64,000 nt of DNA from Myrmaecium sp. VS I D KN 1 (GCA_019775845.1 JADQAV010000032.1:372001-436000); one strand, 5' to 3'. Positions 23,627 through 36,787 are shown, counted from the stretch's first letter. Translations and numbers: made by a program. Notes: generated by a model not told the origin, from the letters alone.

Positions 23627-25819
23627 ATGCGTCCGCATCCATCCCAACCAGACAGACCTGCTTCACAGCACCGAGGGCAGCAGCCGCAGCAGCAGCAGCG
23701 ACCACCACCGTCTCAGCAAGCTCCGACAAGAGCTGTACATGTGCCTGAGGATTACGGAGAGGGCGATTACCAGTTCGCTGGGTTCCCGTCAACGGCGTCT
23801 ATGCCGAACCTGGATGGCTTCCTCACCGCTTGGGGTCCGCCGTATGGCCCTGCGCATTCCGCATGGATTCACCAGTACCACATCGCCGACCAGCACGCGC
23901 AAGTGCTGCACGCTGATGCGAATCCTCCGTCGGGAGCGCCGTTGTATGACCAGAGCGATGTTGTCGCGGCCGGTTCGTGGCCCGCTGCGGGCGAGTTGCC
24001 ACTCGCGTTGCCCTCTAGCGGTGCTGTGACTGGCGCCTTCGGCGGCCAAGCACTGCCTTACCTTGCAATGCTCCCAGCACATGAATTCAGACCACAGCCG
24101 CAGCATCTCCACCCCCAGCCGACTGCCCATCACCATATAGTGCCCTTCGTTGACGATACTTGGCAAGAATCACCAGCCGTTCTCCTCCCTTTTCCCGGCC
24201 AAGCTCTTCAGAACCCCCATCAACCTCTTCCCAACCCTCCCGTGTCCGCCTTCGACGTCTTCAACAGTGATATCAGCCTCAACTGGTCCCCACATGGCGC
24301 GTCCCGGTTTCGTCCAGGCCAGCCACAGCCGCAGCTGCCGCGGCCTCCGGGACCGGAAGCGAGCGGCGGCATCTCAGTCAAGTCCGTTTCCAAAGAGAAG
24401 AGGCCGAAAAAGAGTCGCCACGACAGTGCCTTGACGGCGAAGCCGCAACCGCCCGGTCGACGCGGCCCTTTGACCCAGGCGCAGCGAGATAAGGCGGACG
24501 ACACAAGGTACTATGGCGCTTGCTGGCGCTGTCGACGATACAAGAAGCCGGTAGAGTCCCTCCTTCTCCCGATCGCGAGTCGCCATTAATGTCTTTAGTG
24601 CAATGGAACGACCGGTATATGCGAGACATGCTCAACCTCCGGGTTCCGAGTATGGCCTTCCTCGCTGGGATGCCGTCGAGGCGATCTGGAAAGCTTCGTG
24701 CGCCTTGTTGTACCCAGTAGGTCCCGTTTAGCCATCTCATCTCGTCATCGATATGCTAATCAACGACCAGAGCACGCCGAAGAGGCGTGGAAAGACATGG
24801 TGTTCGACCATCCACGCCCGAACCGCAGCTGGAGAACGATGATCGGTTTCGTCCCACAGGCCACGTCCATCCCCATCAGCCGCTACAACGACCGCTGGGA
24901 CCAGCTGTCCCTCAAAGTCCAAGCCACGCAACTGTTCGGCGTCGAGCTGATCGAGCTGATCCAAATCGCGGCACGATACCAGCGTACGCGTGACAAACAG
25001 GCAAGTGCCTTATAACGCGCCAGGCGGAGTCCACCACAGCGTCATCACGCAACGATCCACTGATATCTTGGTCTCCCATAGGATCCGATCATGAACGCCG
25101 CATGCACGGCGCTCAGCTGCGCCTGCGACTTCTACCACATGTTCGTCGCGACGGAATACCACGTGCCAACCGACACCGCGACCGTACTCTCAACACTCTC
25201 CACCCTCCGCACTGCCCTCTCCGCCATGTGGCGACTCTTCCTCAACTGCTGCCTCGCCGGACGGCGAGCGAGCTGGTTCCCGGCCTTCATCTCCTCCTGC
25301 ATCAACGCATGCGTGCTCGTCGTGCTCATGGACGGCGCCATGGTCGTCCCGCCACCCCAGCGCGCCCTGCTCTGGCCCAACATCATGAGTGTCATCATGC
25401 AGATGCGTCAGAGCGGTTACGCCGTCAACATCGACCTGCTCAGCATCCTGGCCAAGGGCGCCAAGCCGCTCGCCTTCAACTGCTGGACCACGCGTACGAC
25501 GGGCGTCTGCGCCTCCGGCTGGCCCCGTGTGGAGCGCAACGAAGAGGGCTTGAAGCTCGTTGGCGGCGATGTCGGCGCGTTTGATGGCATGGCTGCGCTG
25601 CAGGCGTGGCTTAAGCGCTATGGTGGTTTGATGAAGGATGGCAAGTTGCATATGGTTATTACACCGCAGATGAAGGCTGATATCATGCCTATCTCCGTCA
25701 TCTTCCGTATGGTTGAGGCGGCTACAGGTTCGGATGCGGCGTCGAGCCAGAGGTCTGGGTCGGATGCGTCGAACGCGTCGTCGGCGGGAGCGTCGTCGGG
25801 CTCGGTGTCGAGCGGGTGA
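23627..25819 (+). CDS. Putative regulator with an atypical six-cysteine zinc cluster, four exons
   Basis: The model is 23627-24550, 24599-24716, 24771-25000 and 25082-25819, with introns of 48, 54 and 81 nt and 669 residues. The N-terminal 290 residues are Gln/Pro/His-rich and disordered. A Lys/Arg-rich patch (RPKKSR) then precedes a cluster split by the first intron: cysteines 299, 302, 309, 316, 319 and 333. The pattern C-X2-C-X6-C-X6-C-X2-C-X13-C resembles the Zn2Cys6 fold, but the last loop is longer than the usual 6-8. The C-terminal half is a mostly helical, well-conserved-looking domain (VPQATSIPISRYNDRW, later ALSCACDFYHMF). It ends in a Ser-rich tail. The last intron has a GC donor (AG|GCAAGT), and only this junction keeps frame. 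The ATG at 23627 is the first in frame; an upstream non-coding exon is possible. A transcription-factor role is inferred from the cluster. Confidence 0.82.
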
Positions 25820-27788
25820 GGGTACGCTTGGCTTTCTGGTTCCCTTTATTTCGGTCTCTTTTGGTTTCCTTTCTCGCTCATTCTTAGCGCTTCCCTTCTG
25901 TCTTCGCAACAAAAGTCAGCCGCAAAAATGTTGAATTACCCTCTCTTTTCTTCAAGAATCACTATCATTCCCGCACCGCGCCGGGCTGCTTTGGATCGGT
26001 CCTTTCGTTGGCGTTGGCCATAAGATATCAAGGCAACAAGTCGTTTTCGTCATGGCGATTTCGGTTGGATGAGGCGTCTAATGAGTTGAAATAAAAAGCC
26101 TCGTGGGCATTTTATATTTGTCCTGGTTTCTCTCTTGGATGGATGAGTTTTGCTTCTCCTTCACGCATCTTGCATTTTTTTCGAGCATCAATCCGTACGC
26201 CACACGCACGACAACGGAGACGTAGACGTACCTGTCAGTTTCCTCCGGACTTCTCTCTCTCCTCCTCCCTTCGTAAAATCCCGTCCAGCACACTGCAGTC
26301 GTTCCCAATTCCACGAACATGGCCCTGGCCAAAAAACGCCGGGAGGTAAGCGTCAACGCAAAGAGCTGGATCGACCACTATTAGCACCGCCTCCCGTTCT
26401 TTCAGAGCGTATGCAATCGTCATTCCCCACCACTTCCCATGCTGTTGTAGCGGACGAGGTGGGTTGGATCAGAGATGGAAGACGTGGGGCGGTTTGGATC
26501 ACGGTGAAGAATGTATGTAGGTAAGAGGTTGCGAGGCAAGGATGGGGTTGCGAGGGAAAGAGGGGTATATGTATTAACGCTGCTGGCATGGAGGGAAGGA
26601 GCGAGAGGTTGGATGGGTGTTTATATATGTACCATATCAGGAAGGAGGAGGTGGGGAGGCGGGTGGAGGGATGGGCAGACGGATTGGTAGAGGTAACCCC
26701 TTCTCAGCAGCGACGTTCCTCTTCCGCTACGCCAACTTCTACTCGAGAAGAACACTAAAAGGGTGGGAACTCGAGATTCATCAAGAATGAGCAGAATAAT
26801 AAAACCCCTCCAATACATCAAGACGACGGCGTTGCTAGCAACCTCAACCACCCACCCGTATGTGGGTGGATGGGGCATACATCACTTCCATCAAAGAGAA
26901 ATAAGAAAACAAAAAATAAGGAAAAAAGAAAAGCAAACACCCATTAAATAAAAGCTCGCTCGCCCACTCGTCCACTCACTCAATCAAGCGGACAACGCAA
27001 ACCGAATGTATATAATACAATATCATAGAACCATCTTCCCCGCTGCAATACTTCCGCGCATCCTCGACAAGACGCGTCTCTACTTCTGCTTGCCCACTGG
27101 TCGTGGAGGTACGTACAGACGGAGAGGGATGGGATGGGGTAGCTTGGCTTATGTACAGTACAGTACAGTATATACAGAAGAACGACGGGAGAAAGGAAGG
27201 GGAAGAAACGCCAAAAGATAACGAAGAGATGAAGGTATAAGATGGTAACAGTGGTCATTTCGCGTAGCACCTTACAAGCGCCTAGGGAAGGGGTCTCAAA
27301 AGCAAGAACGACAGAAAGAAGAGGATATGTTCCGGGAAGAGAAAGGAGAAGCAGCGCATCCCGCACTGCCGTTGTCAGGCCCATCCGAACGCCCCTCTCC
27401 CCACATCAGATAAAACATGTATAGAACAGAACCCACGGTGGAGGTTGAGATGGAAAAATGAAAAGAAGAAAACAAGACGGGATGGTGTATAATGTCGTGC
27501 ACGAGAGACAGAAACAAAACCTCTTCCCCTTCCAACCTCTTTCCTAGGCCTTTCCTAGGGCACTCAAACCAGCCCTGCTCCTAACGAAAGAATTCCCGCA
27601 GCTGAGCCTTTTGTTTCGAAAGGGCAAAAAGACAGACATATAGACAACCCCCTTTTTCCGTCCAAGCATGAACAAGAAACGAAAAAATATACCAGACCTC
27701 CCATCCCAATCGCGCCTCAGAACACCATCATCCCAATATACGCCAGCCACCCTGTCCCTTTCTACCCATCATACATCCACCCACCCAC
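25820..27788. other. Convergent intergenic region
   Basis: The 3' ends of the atypical zinc-cluster gene (+) and of the large low-complexity gene (-) face each other here. It holds AT- and T-rich sequence, A-rich segments near 26890-26950 and GTACA-type short repeats near 27155-27170. The open frames are short and show no domain. No gene supported. Confidence 0.5.
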
Positions 27789-30700
27789 CTACTCAACAGT
27801 CGCCTCCCTCTCCCTCCTCCCAAACCTCAACCCCAAACTCTCCCTCTCCCTCTCGCGCTCCCTCTTCACACTCGAGCTCCTTCCCAACCCCACCCCACCC
27901 CCACTCACCGTCGACGCCCGCTGCAATCCCACATTCGACGACGCATACGTGCTACCGCCGCCACCGTACCGGGACTCCCCACCCCCCTCCCGCAGCCGCG
28001 GACTCCGATACTCAGACTCATATCCAGGCGTGCGCTCGCGCTCCAGATAGCGTCGGCCAGCCGGATCGCGCTCGCGCTCCCGCTCGCGCTCCCGCTCTCG
28101 AGAGCTCAGCAGCGTCGCGCTCAAGCCCTGCGGCGTCGGCGGCAGTGGCGGCGGGGCCTCGCTTTTCGGCGACGGGACGTACTCCTCGCGATCGCGGGCG
28201 ATAAGGCTCTGCGCGTAGCCGTTCGGGCGGCGCAAGCTGGCGCCGAAGCTCTCGCGCTGGCTCTGGCTTTCCCGGCGCAGGGGCAGGTCGCGGGGGACCT
28301 CCGGCAGCGGATGGTGCTGCGCGGCGTAGTCCCGGCTGAGGCGTTGGCTTTTCCGCTCCCGCTCGCGGTCTCGGAGCGCGGCGTACTCCGTTAGTGCTCG
28401 GCTGGGGGCGCGCAGCGTCGAGTCCCGGTCGTTGTCGTCGTGGTCGTGGACGGTGCCGTTGGCTTCGCCGATGGTGCCGCGGCGCGCTCGCAGGAGGGAT
28501 GTGCCGCTGCGGCTGATGCGGCTGGCGGCGGCTTCGCGCTCGCGTTCGCGGAGCAGGGACTGCTGGAGCGGGGTCGATGCGATGGCGGGGTCGACGGTCG
28601 GATCGCGGAGCGGGGCGGCGCCGTTGAGGTTGAGGAGGCTGCTGCGACGACTGTCGATGCGGGACATGACGCGAGAGGGGGATGAGCGTGGGACGACGCC
28701 GTTGCTGCCGCCGACGGCGGATTCGGGCGGATCGATGCTGCCGCGGCGGAACCCGCCAAAGGTGGGTGTGTGGAGCGATTGCGCGTCGTCGTTGGTGGCG
28801 GCGAGGCTGCCGCGGCGCGAGCGCATGATCTGCACCGCGGGGCTAGTGGGTTGCTGGTCGTTCTTGGTGGCGCAGAGGACGATGGCGAGCTCGGTGATGG
28901 TGCGGCAGAGGCCATCTGCTTTGCGGCGGATCTGGCGATCGGAGACGGTGGCCCCGTTGACCACGGAAGCCACCGTGTAAGCGGTTCCTTGAGGCCCGGA
29001 GCTTCCTGCCATGGCGGCCAGCTCGAGCGCTTCATTAGCAGCGCCTTCGAGTACGCGATATACTGCAGGTGAGAGGACGCCTTTCGCCTTGGTGAGCGCG
29101 TTATGAAGGTTCGGGTGTAATTGAGGCGCCGCGCTATCTGCTCTTTCTGTCGGCGAGTCGCTCGGTTTGCGCTGGTGCTTGGGTGAAGATGATATCGTCG
29201 TGACAGTCGTGGTAGCCGTTCGTGGTCTTTCCGCGGAACTAGGCGCTCCCGATTTCGAAGGAAACTTGCCGGTGGTTTCAAGTTGCCGAATGCGCTGCTT
29301 CAGATCGTCTAGTTCGTCCCACACGGTCGAAGGAGCACCTCCGGACTCCACTGATTCGGATTCCCCGGCGTGCGACTGGCTTGGCGTGTCTATGGGAGGC
29401 GTGGTCTCATGATCGCGTGACGAGGAGTAATGAAGGTTCGAAGGTCGATAACTACGGTTTGGCGGGGTATGCGTTTCGGCGTAAGAGGTCCTCCGTGCGC
29501 TTAAATATGATTGAGAAGAGTCGCTGTCCTTATACCTCGGCGAGAGAGCTGACTTCGGGGATGTTGCTGGGTAACGAGCTCGGTTGAATTCGAACGAGCT
29601 TCCGGGGGTGATTGGTGATGTAGCGGGAAGATTGCGTGTGTTTAACGAGGGTGACGGGAGCTGCGAAGCTCTCCGATAATGACTCTGCTTCCCCTCCGCG
29701 ATACTAGATGTGTCGTCTTGACGGTCTCTTGACCGTGGTCTTATGCTTGGCGATTGCTGTAATGCGTTGACTGGTAAGGACTGTCGTTGTCCCACGCGCA
29801 CTATTCGGGACTGGTCACAGGTCAGTGCCTCTGCGCAAAAACGCTCATTCGCCTAGACTCCGATACGGTGACTACGCGCAGGGTGTACAAAATGCGTTCC
29901 CCAAAAAATCGACTTACCTTCCTCTGGGTGACAGTGTCGGGCACACCGTTATGTTGCGGACTGTCTTGAGCAATATTCAGGAAAACATCTTCATGGTTGC
30001 TGGATTCGTCGTCTTCCGCAACATGCTCGTCGCCGTTTCTGCGCGCATCGTCCCCGCTCATGGCATCCTCTGCGTGGTTGCGCTCGGAGGTGTCATAGTA
30101 TTCCGATGATTCGTCCGTAGAGCTAGCCATTGCGCCAATGTTCTTCAAATTGGATAGTTTGATGGTCGATTCTTCGGACGCCGAGCGTGTGAGCGTTGGG
30201 GCTCGCGAAAGAGGCAAACTGCTGACGTTTCCGGCGCTTCTCCCAGGTGGCTTGGTATCCCGTGGGGAAGCTATGCTGGACTGTAGCAAATGTGTTTGCG
30301 CGGAGGCAAGGTCGACAGGGTTCAACGATCGGCGCGTCTTTTCCGCAGGATGTAAGGCGCGAGACTCTATTCCATGACTATACCGCAGGCTAGCCGGACG
30401 TCTGAGAGCAGTGGGTTTCGCGTCAGCGACGGAATTGGCGGGATGTGTGGAGGAATAGGACGCGGCTTTAGAGTGGAGGGACTGTGTGGAAGTAGCAATG
30501 GTTGGAGATGACGACGATGCGCTTGGTTTGCGAGAGAGGGTGCTGGTGAACGACGGGATCCTAGAGCTGTCCAGGCGCGTGGTGCTTGCGCTGGTTCGTG
30601 GTTGCGTTTGTTTCGTTGCTGCTGGTTTGGTAGCGTCGGTCGTGGTGCCGTGGTGGGGATGGCGGGCAGGAATTGCCGACGGAGGCTGGGTCGACGAGAT

Positions 30701-30856
30701 CCTTGACGCCTCGCGAATATCCTCCTTACTACTGCCAAGCGGCGGGTGCTGCGAACGTCGTCGGGAGCTCGTGGCCGTGGTGGTCGTCGTGCTGGTGGAG
30801 ATGGTGCTTTGCGAGGGCTTCCGCCGGTGCGGTGTGGGCAGTGTGGGTAGAGCCAT
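27789..30856 (-). CDS. Large low-complexity protein with a short coiled coil, two exons
   Basis: I do not recognise a characterised family. Exons are 30856-29918 and 29810-27789 with a 107-nt intron (GTAAGT donor). They join in frame at TQRK/SRIV and give 986 residues. Residues 1-470 are Ser/Thr/Pro/Arg-rich with many potential phosphorylation sites. A conserved-looking heptad segment starting VWDELDDLKQRIRQLE lies near 476-491. An Ala/Leu-rich helical segment follows near 540-650 (including GVLSPAVYRVLEGAANEALE). The C-terminal third contains short Arg-Glu arrays and is basic. The layout suggests a cytoskeletal or scaffold protein, but that is inference. No signal peptide, membrane span or enzyme motif is seen. 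Confidence 0.83.
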
Positions 30857-32340
30857 CGTTCTCTTCCGCGGTACGGGATGGCGCTCTGCTGCGCTGCGCT
30901 GCGCTGGCTGGTCAGACTACCGGGAGGGGTTTGGGGGGTGTCGCGCTGTCGTCTATCTCAGCATCCCGCGCGTCGCCGTCCAGCGCTGTGTTCTCTTCTC
31001 CACGTTCAACGGCAATGGCAATCCACTTCGACGGCGATGGAAGAGTGTGTGTAGGAAATGCGGAGGCATCGAGAAACGAATGCGCGCAGGACGAAATTGG
31101 GCTGCTCGCGAAATCAACCATGCACTCCCTCCCTAGTCATGCTCGGGCCTCCTGAGCTCACGGTGTCACTTATGCAAGGCCCCTCACCGACATCACAAAC
31201 GATCTATGCATCAAACATCACTGGACAACACTTCACCCGGTACACGTAGACGGAGATCCGGCCAGCCTCCTCTGTCCAGGCTCGACGCGATCGCAGGCTG
31301 GGCATCTACCGATAACTTGTTATCGTGGATAACGCCATCAAGGCGGATCGAGACAGCCGTTGGGGTTAATGCAGCGCTATCACCACGATCCGCTGGAGCA
31401 TCGGTTGCGGAGACGGAGCTGGAACTGGTTGTTGGCTCTGCGGATAGCTAGCTTGGAGGAGACCGGACCAGCTTATCCCATGTGGGAGTGGGAATACAAT
31501 ACATTCTGCACTCGAATGTCCACTCAGCCAGACACAGTTCGATTCCCTCTAGATTTGACACGCTCTAGCATTCAAGAGCCCCGTCCCGTTCCTTTGCCCA
31601 TGCCGTCGTGAGGCCATTGCGCCGTCCTGGACCACACCGCTTGCACTCCCGACTCGCACGCACCAGAGAACGGACGCCTCACCGCCAGTCCCGAGGAATT
31701 GTGTGTGTATAGCTGCGGAGTCAACTCTGAGACCAAGCTTGAGGGAACAGGTCTCCGGTTCCAATATACGCAATCTTCGAAGCCATCTGAACGATTCATC
31801 GATTGCTGGTGCCATTCAGGCGCACCGACTCATCATCCGCCCCGACGGTTCAGCAACCAAGATCGATTCAGGAACGGTGGCCGGGGCAATGGTTCCCTAG
31901 GGCTCATTGGACAATTGCCTAGTTAATAGAATACTGGATCCAGCGAGCAATCCTCGCCAGAAACACTGAGTTGTAGAGTCGTGACCAGAATTATATTCTT
32001 CTCTGCTAGCAAAGTCAGGGATCGGCCTTGTCATTTGACAGCTGTGCACCTTGACGGGCCGCGAGCCGAGCCAAATATCGGTTATTTAGGTAGAGGTGGT
32101 GTGTTTCAGGATAGATGCCTTAAAGAGGCTGCTATAGTACTTCGGATGATTAATTTACCGAGGAAAACGGTCGCCTCGAAATGTTTTTTTGCTTCTTACC
32201 GTATTGTAACAGATACTTTGTTTTCGAGTGGTCGTAACTTTTACAAGCTACATAATCTTGCCAAGACTTCCAAAAGCTGAACGAGCTTCACGTCAACGCC
32301 GCCCAGAATCACTCGGCACATCAACACAACCTGTGACACC
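30857..32340. other. Divergent intergenic region upstream of PRP45
   Basis: It separates a minus-strand gene from the plus-strand PRP45 and should hold both promoters. The plus-strand open frames are short. One stretch near 31541 resembles a tRNA B box, but no T stem forms around it. The last 250 bp before PRP45 are more AT-rich. No gene called. Confidence 0.5.
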
Positions 32341-34141
32341 ATGTCGTCAGTCACCGCCCTGTCGCGCGCTCTGCCGAAGCCCAAATACACGGGCGAAGAA
32401 GAAGAAGCGCCCACTCACACCCAGACGCGCGGACCTCGAATCGTCGGCCCCGAAGCCATCGATCAGACACAGATCGTCAAGAAGCAGGCGGGCCCACCCC
32501 CTTACGGACAACGGGCAGGATGGCGACCGAGGAACCCTGAGGACTATGGCGACGGCGGTGCGTTCCCCGAGATCCCGGTAGCCCAGTATCCACTGGATAT
32601 GGGCCGGAAGACGAGCTCGAGCTCGAACGCGTTGGCGATCCAGGTAGATGCGCAGGGCAAGATCAAATATGATGCCATTGCACGGCGCGGACACAGCGAG
32701 AACCGGATCGTGCATTCCAGCTTCAAAGATCTCATCCCGCTGCGACAACGTGCGGATGCGGGCGAGATTGACCTGTCGAGGCCGAGTGAGGAGGAGGTGC
32801 AGAAGACGAAGGAAAAGACGGAGAAAGCTCTCGCGGCCCTGGTGTCTGGCGCGGTGACTTCGCAGAACCCAAAGAACGTGAAGGGGCTCAGCAGGAAGGA
32901 GCCTACATTCGTTCGGTACACGCCGGCGAACCAGATGGGCGACACGAGCAAGAAGCAGGACCGTATCATCAAGATCGTCGAACGACAACAGGACCCGATG
33001 GAGCCGCCCAAGTTCAAGCACAAGAAGATCCCCCGCGGCCCGCCTTCGCCCCCGCCGCCGGTCATGCACTCCCCTCCCCGTAAACTCACCGCTGAAGATC
33101 AAGAGGCCTGGCGAATTCCGCCACCGATCTCGAACTGGAAGAATCCAAAGGGTTACACAGTGCCGCTGGATAAGCGTCTGGCTGCCGACGGCCGCGCCAT
33201 GCAAGATGTCACCATTAACGACAAGTTCGCGCAATTCGCGGAGGCCCTCTTCACCGCCGACCGCCACGCTCGCGAGGAGGTTAAGCAACGTGCCATCATG
33301 CAACAGAAGCTGGCAGAGAAGGAAAAGGCACAGAAGGAAGAACACTTGCGGATGTTAGCTCAAAAGGCTCGGGAGGAGCGTGCGAATGCGGGTAGAAAGA
33401 GTTCACGCTCCGTGTCCCGGGGTGCCGGCGGGTCCGACTACGAGTCGGAGAGCGAAGCCTCGGACGCATCTGCCGCACGGGAGCGCGAGGAGATGCGTCG
33501 CGAGCGCCGGCGCGAAGCGGAGCGTGAGCTTCGCAAGTCTCGCATGGGCGCCGAGCGCCGTATCCAGGTCATGGCGCGCGAGCAAAATCGTGACATCAGC
33601 GAGAAGGTGGCGCTTGGGCTGGCTAAGCCGACGCAGAGTGCCGAGACGATGTACGATTCCCGTCTGTTCAACCAGACCAGTGGGTTTGACACGGGGTTCA
33701 ATGAGGACCAGCATTACGACAAGCCTTTGTTCGCGGCTCGTGATGCTATCAGTTCCATCTACCGCCCTAGTCTGAATCAGGATGAGGAGGACGATGGCGA
33801 GACGTACGATAAGATCACGAAGACGAATCGGTTCGAGGTTTTGGGTGCGCCGAAGGAGGGGTTCAAAGGCGCGGGCATTCAAGAGGTGAGTATCTTGATC
33901 CACTCGGTGAACATATTGATGCTTACGAACGCAGCAACGAGAGGGTCCTGTCCAGTTTGAAAAGGACACCGACGATCCGTTCAACATCGACCAGCTGATC
34001 GCTGAAGCCTCTGGTGGCAAGGGTGGCGCTGCTGCTTCGGCCTCCGGCTCGGGTGCTGGGACGGGTACCAAGCGATACGGGATCCAAGGAGATGAAGCGG
34101 AGTCGAGCAGGAAGCGGATGAGGGTTGATGATGATGAGTAA
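32341..34141 (+). CDS. PRP45: Pre-mRNA-processing protein 45 (SNW/SKIP family), two exons
   Basis: SNW proteins sit in the activated spliceosome (NineTeen-complex associated), contact Prp22 and snRNA, and also affect transcription in animals. Exons are 32341-33885 and 33935-34141 with a 49-nt intron. The second exon joins in frame and ends RMRVDDDE, giving 583 residues. The hallmark SNWKNPKGYTVPLDKRLA begins at residue 264. The conserved N-terminal motif PPPYGQRAGWRPR and the segment KYDAIARRG are also present. A basic, Arg/Glu-rich helical stretch (about 320-430) follows, as in other SNW proteins. Length and motif order match the family. It lies 617 bp upstream of RPL4 on the same strand, with separate promoters expected. 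Confidence 0.96.
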
Positions 34142-34758
34142 ATCTGCCAAGGGGCTTTGAGATGTATATGAATGCTCGCCTGATCTGGTTCTTTACTGCA
34201 TACCGTTCGTTTCCATTTTTACTTGGGTTTTCAGCGAGGACGGGCTTTTTTTTGCATATGGCCGTGGCGTTGGGATTGATAGTCACGGGTCATCCGGCAT
34301 AGGATTAACTGCGTTCTACATAGTGCAAGGTATATGATCCATGAGGTTGCTTTGCCTTCTAGCACGCAAGTTTCACGGTATTATAGGAATGAGCAGGAGG
34401 CTGTTGCTGCTCCAAAAACCCTCGAAGTATACGATAAAACGGGGAAGGGATGCATCAAAAGTCATTCATTATAAGAGGCGAGTTCCAAAATCTCTACGGT
34501 AAAGACCACAGTGGAAAGCAATGCCCAACGGTAGGACTACGAAGTTGGTAGGGGTCTCAGATGATGAGGCTCACGTCTTGGTGTCGGGGTTGGCGCGGGC
34601 TCGCTTAGGATTCGACACCACTTCCGAATCAGGACTAACGCCCACCAAAAATCCCAAGTGCGATATTGCCCTACCCAACCTCAACACCAGCGGACGGCCT
34701 TCTTTTTTCTCAACTCCTCAATCCCGTCGACGGCACCAGGAACTAACCCACAGGCACA
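34142..34758. other. Intergenic: PRP45 terminator and RPL4 promoter
   Basis: The left part is the presumed PRP45 3' UTR. The right part carries the RPL4 promoter and leader, with a pyrimidine-rich stretch at about 34698-34735 shortly before the start (CACAATG context). No gene seen. Confidence 0.5.
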
Positions 34759-36151
34759 ATGTCTCAACCCGTCGTCACCATCAGGAACGCGGATGGCTCC
34801 GCTGGCGATGCCACCCATCCCCTTCCTGCCATCTTCAAGGCCCCCATCCGCCCGGATATCGTCCAGTACGAAAAGCCCTTCACCACGAAGCTCTGCAACG
34901 CCACGAACACCGTCGCTGATGGGTATATACAGGTCCGTCCACACTGGCTTGGCCAAGAACAAGAGGCAGCCGTACGCCGTGAGCGAGAAGGCTGGTCACC
35001 AGACCTCCGCCGAGTCCTGGGGTACCGGTCAGTAACCACCCACCCGAAGAAGAAGACGAGAAGACAAAAGAAAAACTCGACATCGCGAATGCTGCGTTGG
35101 CACGGAATGGAGACATTTGGGCATTGCGGATGGAAAATCGGGATGATCAGGAGCTGATGCGAATCGTAATTGCAGGTCGTGCCGTCGCTCGTATCCCCCG
35201 TGTCTCCGGTGGTGGTACTCACCGTGCCGGTCAGGCTGCGTTCGGTAACCAGTGCCGCTCTGGTCGCATGTTCGCTCCTACCAAGGTCTGGAGGAAGTGG
35301 CACCAGAAGGTCAACCAGGGCCAGAGGTGAGTTTTGGATTGTCCTTTTGAAATGGAGCGATTCGGTTGTGCTGACAGGTCTTTCTTAGGCGTTTCGCTAC
35401 TGCTTCTGCCCTCGCTGCCTCTTCCAGCCCTGCTCTCCTCATGGCCCGTGGCCACCAGGTCGCCACCGTTCCTGAGGTTCCCCTCGTCGTCTCCTCTTCC
35501 GCTTTCGCCAACAACGCCATTGTCAAGACCTCCGCTGCTCTTGCTCTCCTGAAGGCTGTTGGTGCCGGTGCCGACGTTGAGAAGGTCAAGAACTCCCGCA
35601 AGATCCGTGCCGGTAAGGGTAAGCTCCGTGGCCGCCGTCACAGGCAGCGCCGCGGTCCCCTCGTCGTCTACAACCCCGAGGAGGACGGCAAGGCCCTTGT
35701 CAAGGCTTTCCGCAACATCCCTGGTGTCGAGACCTCCGATGTCTTCGCCCTCAACCTCCTCCAGCTCGCCCCTGGTGGTCACCTCGGTCGCTTCATCGTC
35801 TGGACCTCCGCCGCCTTCGCTGCTCTTGACAAGATCTACGGCTCCACCACCGAGCCTTCCGCTCTCAAGAAGGACTTCCTTATCCCCTCCGCCATCGTCA
35901 AGCAGGCCGACCTTAGCAAGCTCATCAACAGCTCCGAAGTCCAGGCTGTCCTCAGGCCCGTCCGTGGTGCCGCCGTCACCAAGCGTGCCGTCACCCAGAA
36001 GAAGAACCCCCTCAACAACAAGCAGGTTCTCCTCCGCCTCAACCCTTACGCTGCCCAGTTCTCCAAGGAGAAGCTTGGTCAGGCCAAGGTCGAGGATGGC
36101 AAGGCCCCCAAGGTCTCCGCCGAGTTCAAGCAGCTCGTGCACGAGAACTAA
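34759..36151 (+). CDS. RPL4: 60S ribosomal protein L4 (uL4), four exons
   Basis: uL4 lines part of the polypeptide exit tunnel of the large ribosomal subunit. Exons are 34759-34865, 34933-35027, 35176-35326 and 35389-36151; introns are 67, 148 and 62 nt. Frame is continuous and gives 371 residues, matching the eukaryotic length. Diagnostic segments are [35 protein letters not shown], the tunnel-loop region [19 protein letters not shown] and [13 protein letters not shown]. The C-terminal extension is Lys/Ala-rich. Codon use is strongly biased towards C-ending codons, as expected for a highly expressed gene. The start follows a good CACAATG context. Confidence 0.97.
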
Positions 36152-36787
36152 GCGGGGAAGGGTTCGGTGCTGCGGGGGGAGTTGCCGGGTTTTCTTTTTG
36201 TCGTCTAACTGTATCTTGGACCCCTTCGATCGGTCTTATGAGCGGGATTTCAAAAGGTAGTCTTTTTTTCACGAAATGGATCACACAAAAATGACTACGA
36301 ATTCTTCTATAATGGCCTCTTTTTGAGCTTCGTTTAATACCACCAGTGATTTCATGACTCGAATACCGGGTATCCTGCGTTATGATTTTAAGCCTTTCCA
36401 TTGCCTGTTAAACATCAGAGTGACTGATGTGCATGGTATCTTTCTATTCTATGGGGCTATGCCAGGAGCCAAAGGTGACATGATCATAACTTGCTTGATA
36501 TGAATCCCTTTTCCGTATGATCACCCGCATCTGTATACCCTTCTCTGCTTCTCAACCACCGTTCGCGTACAAATATGCATGAAGCGGAATTCAGAACAAG
36601 ACCATCACGACGACCCTTCCGGACTCCACGCTTCCTCTGCCCAAACGATGTTCCCACAAGAGGTCATCCTTTCTGAGAAGAGATATATGCGCGTCCATAG
36701 CGGAAGCTAACAGTCGAGACGTGCTCGATCTTCATGCGCCCTCCTTTCTGCTCATAAGTGTAACTCAGCACCATATTTCGATGGAAG
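36152..36787. other. Convergent intergenic region after RPL4
   Basis: The 3' ends of RPL4 (+) and the ankyrin gene (-) face each other. The sequence after the RPL4 stop is T-rich and then mixed AT. No gene seen. Confidence 0.5.

Noticed and set aside
31530-31560. GTTCGATTCC resembling a tRNA B box
   Set aside because: The flanks cannot form a T stem, and no A box or acceptor stem is found at the right distance.
35028-35175. RPL4 second intron as a C/D snoRNA host
   Set aside because: A GATGATC and a CTGA occur, but only a few bases apart and without a terminal stem.
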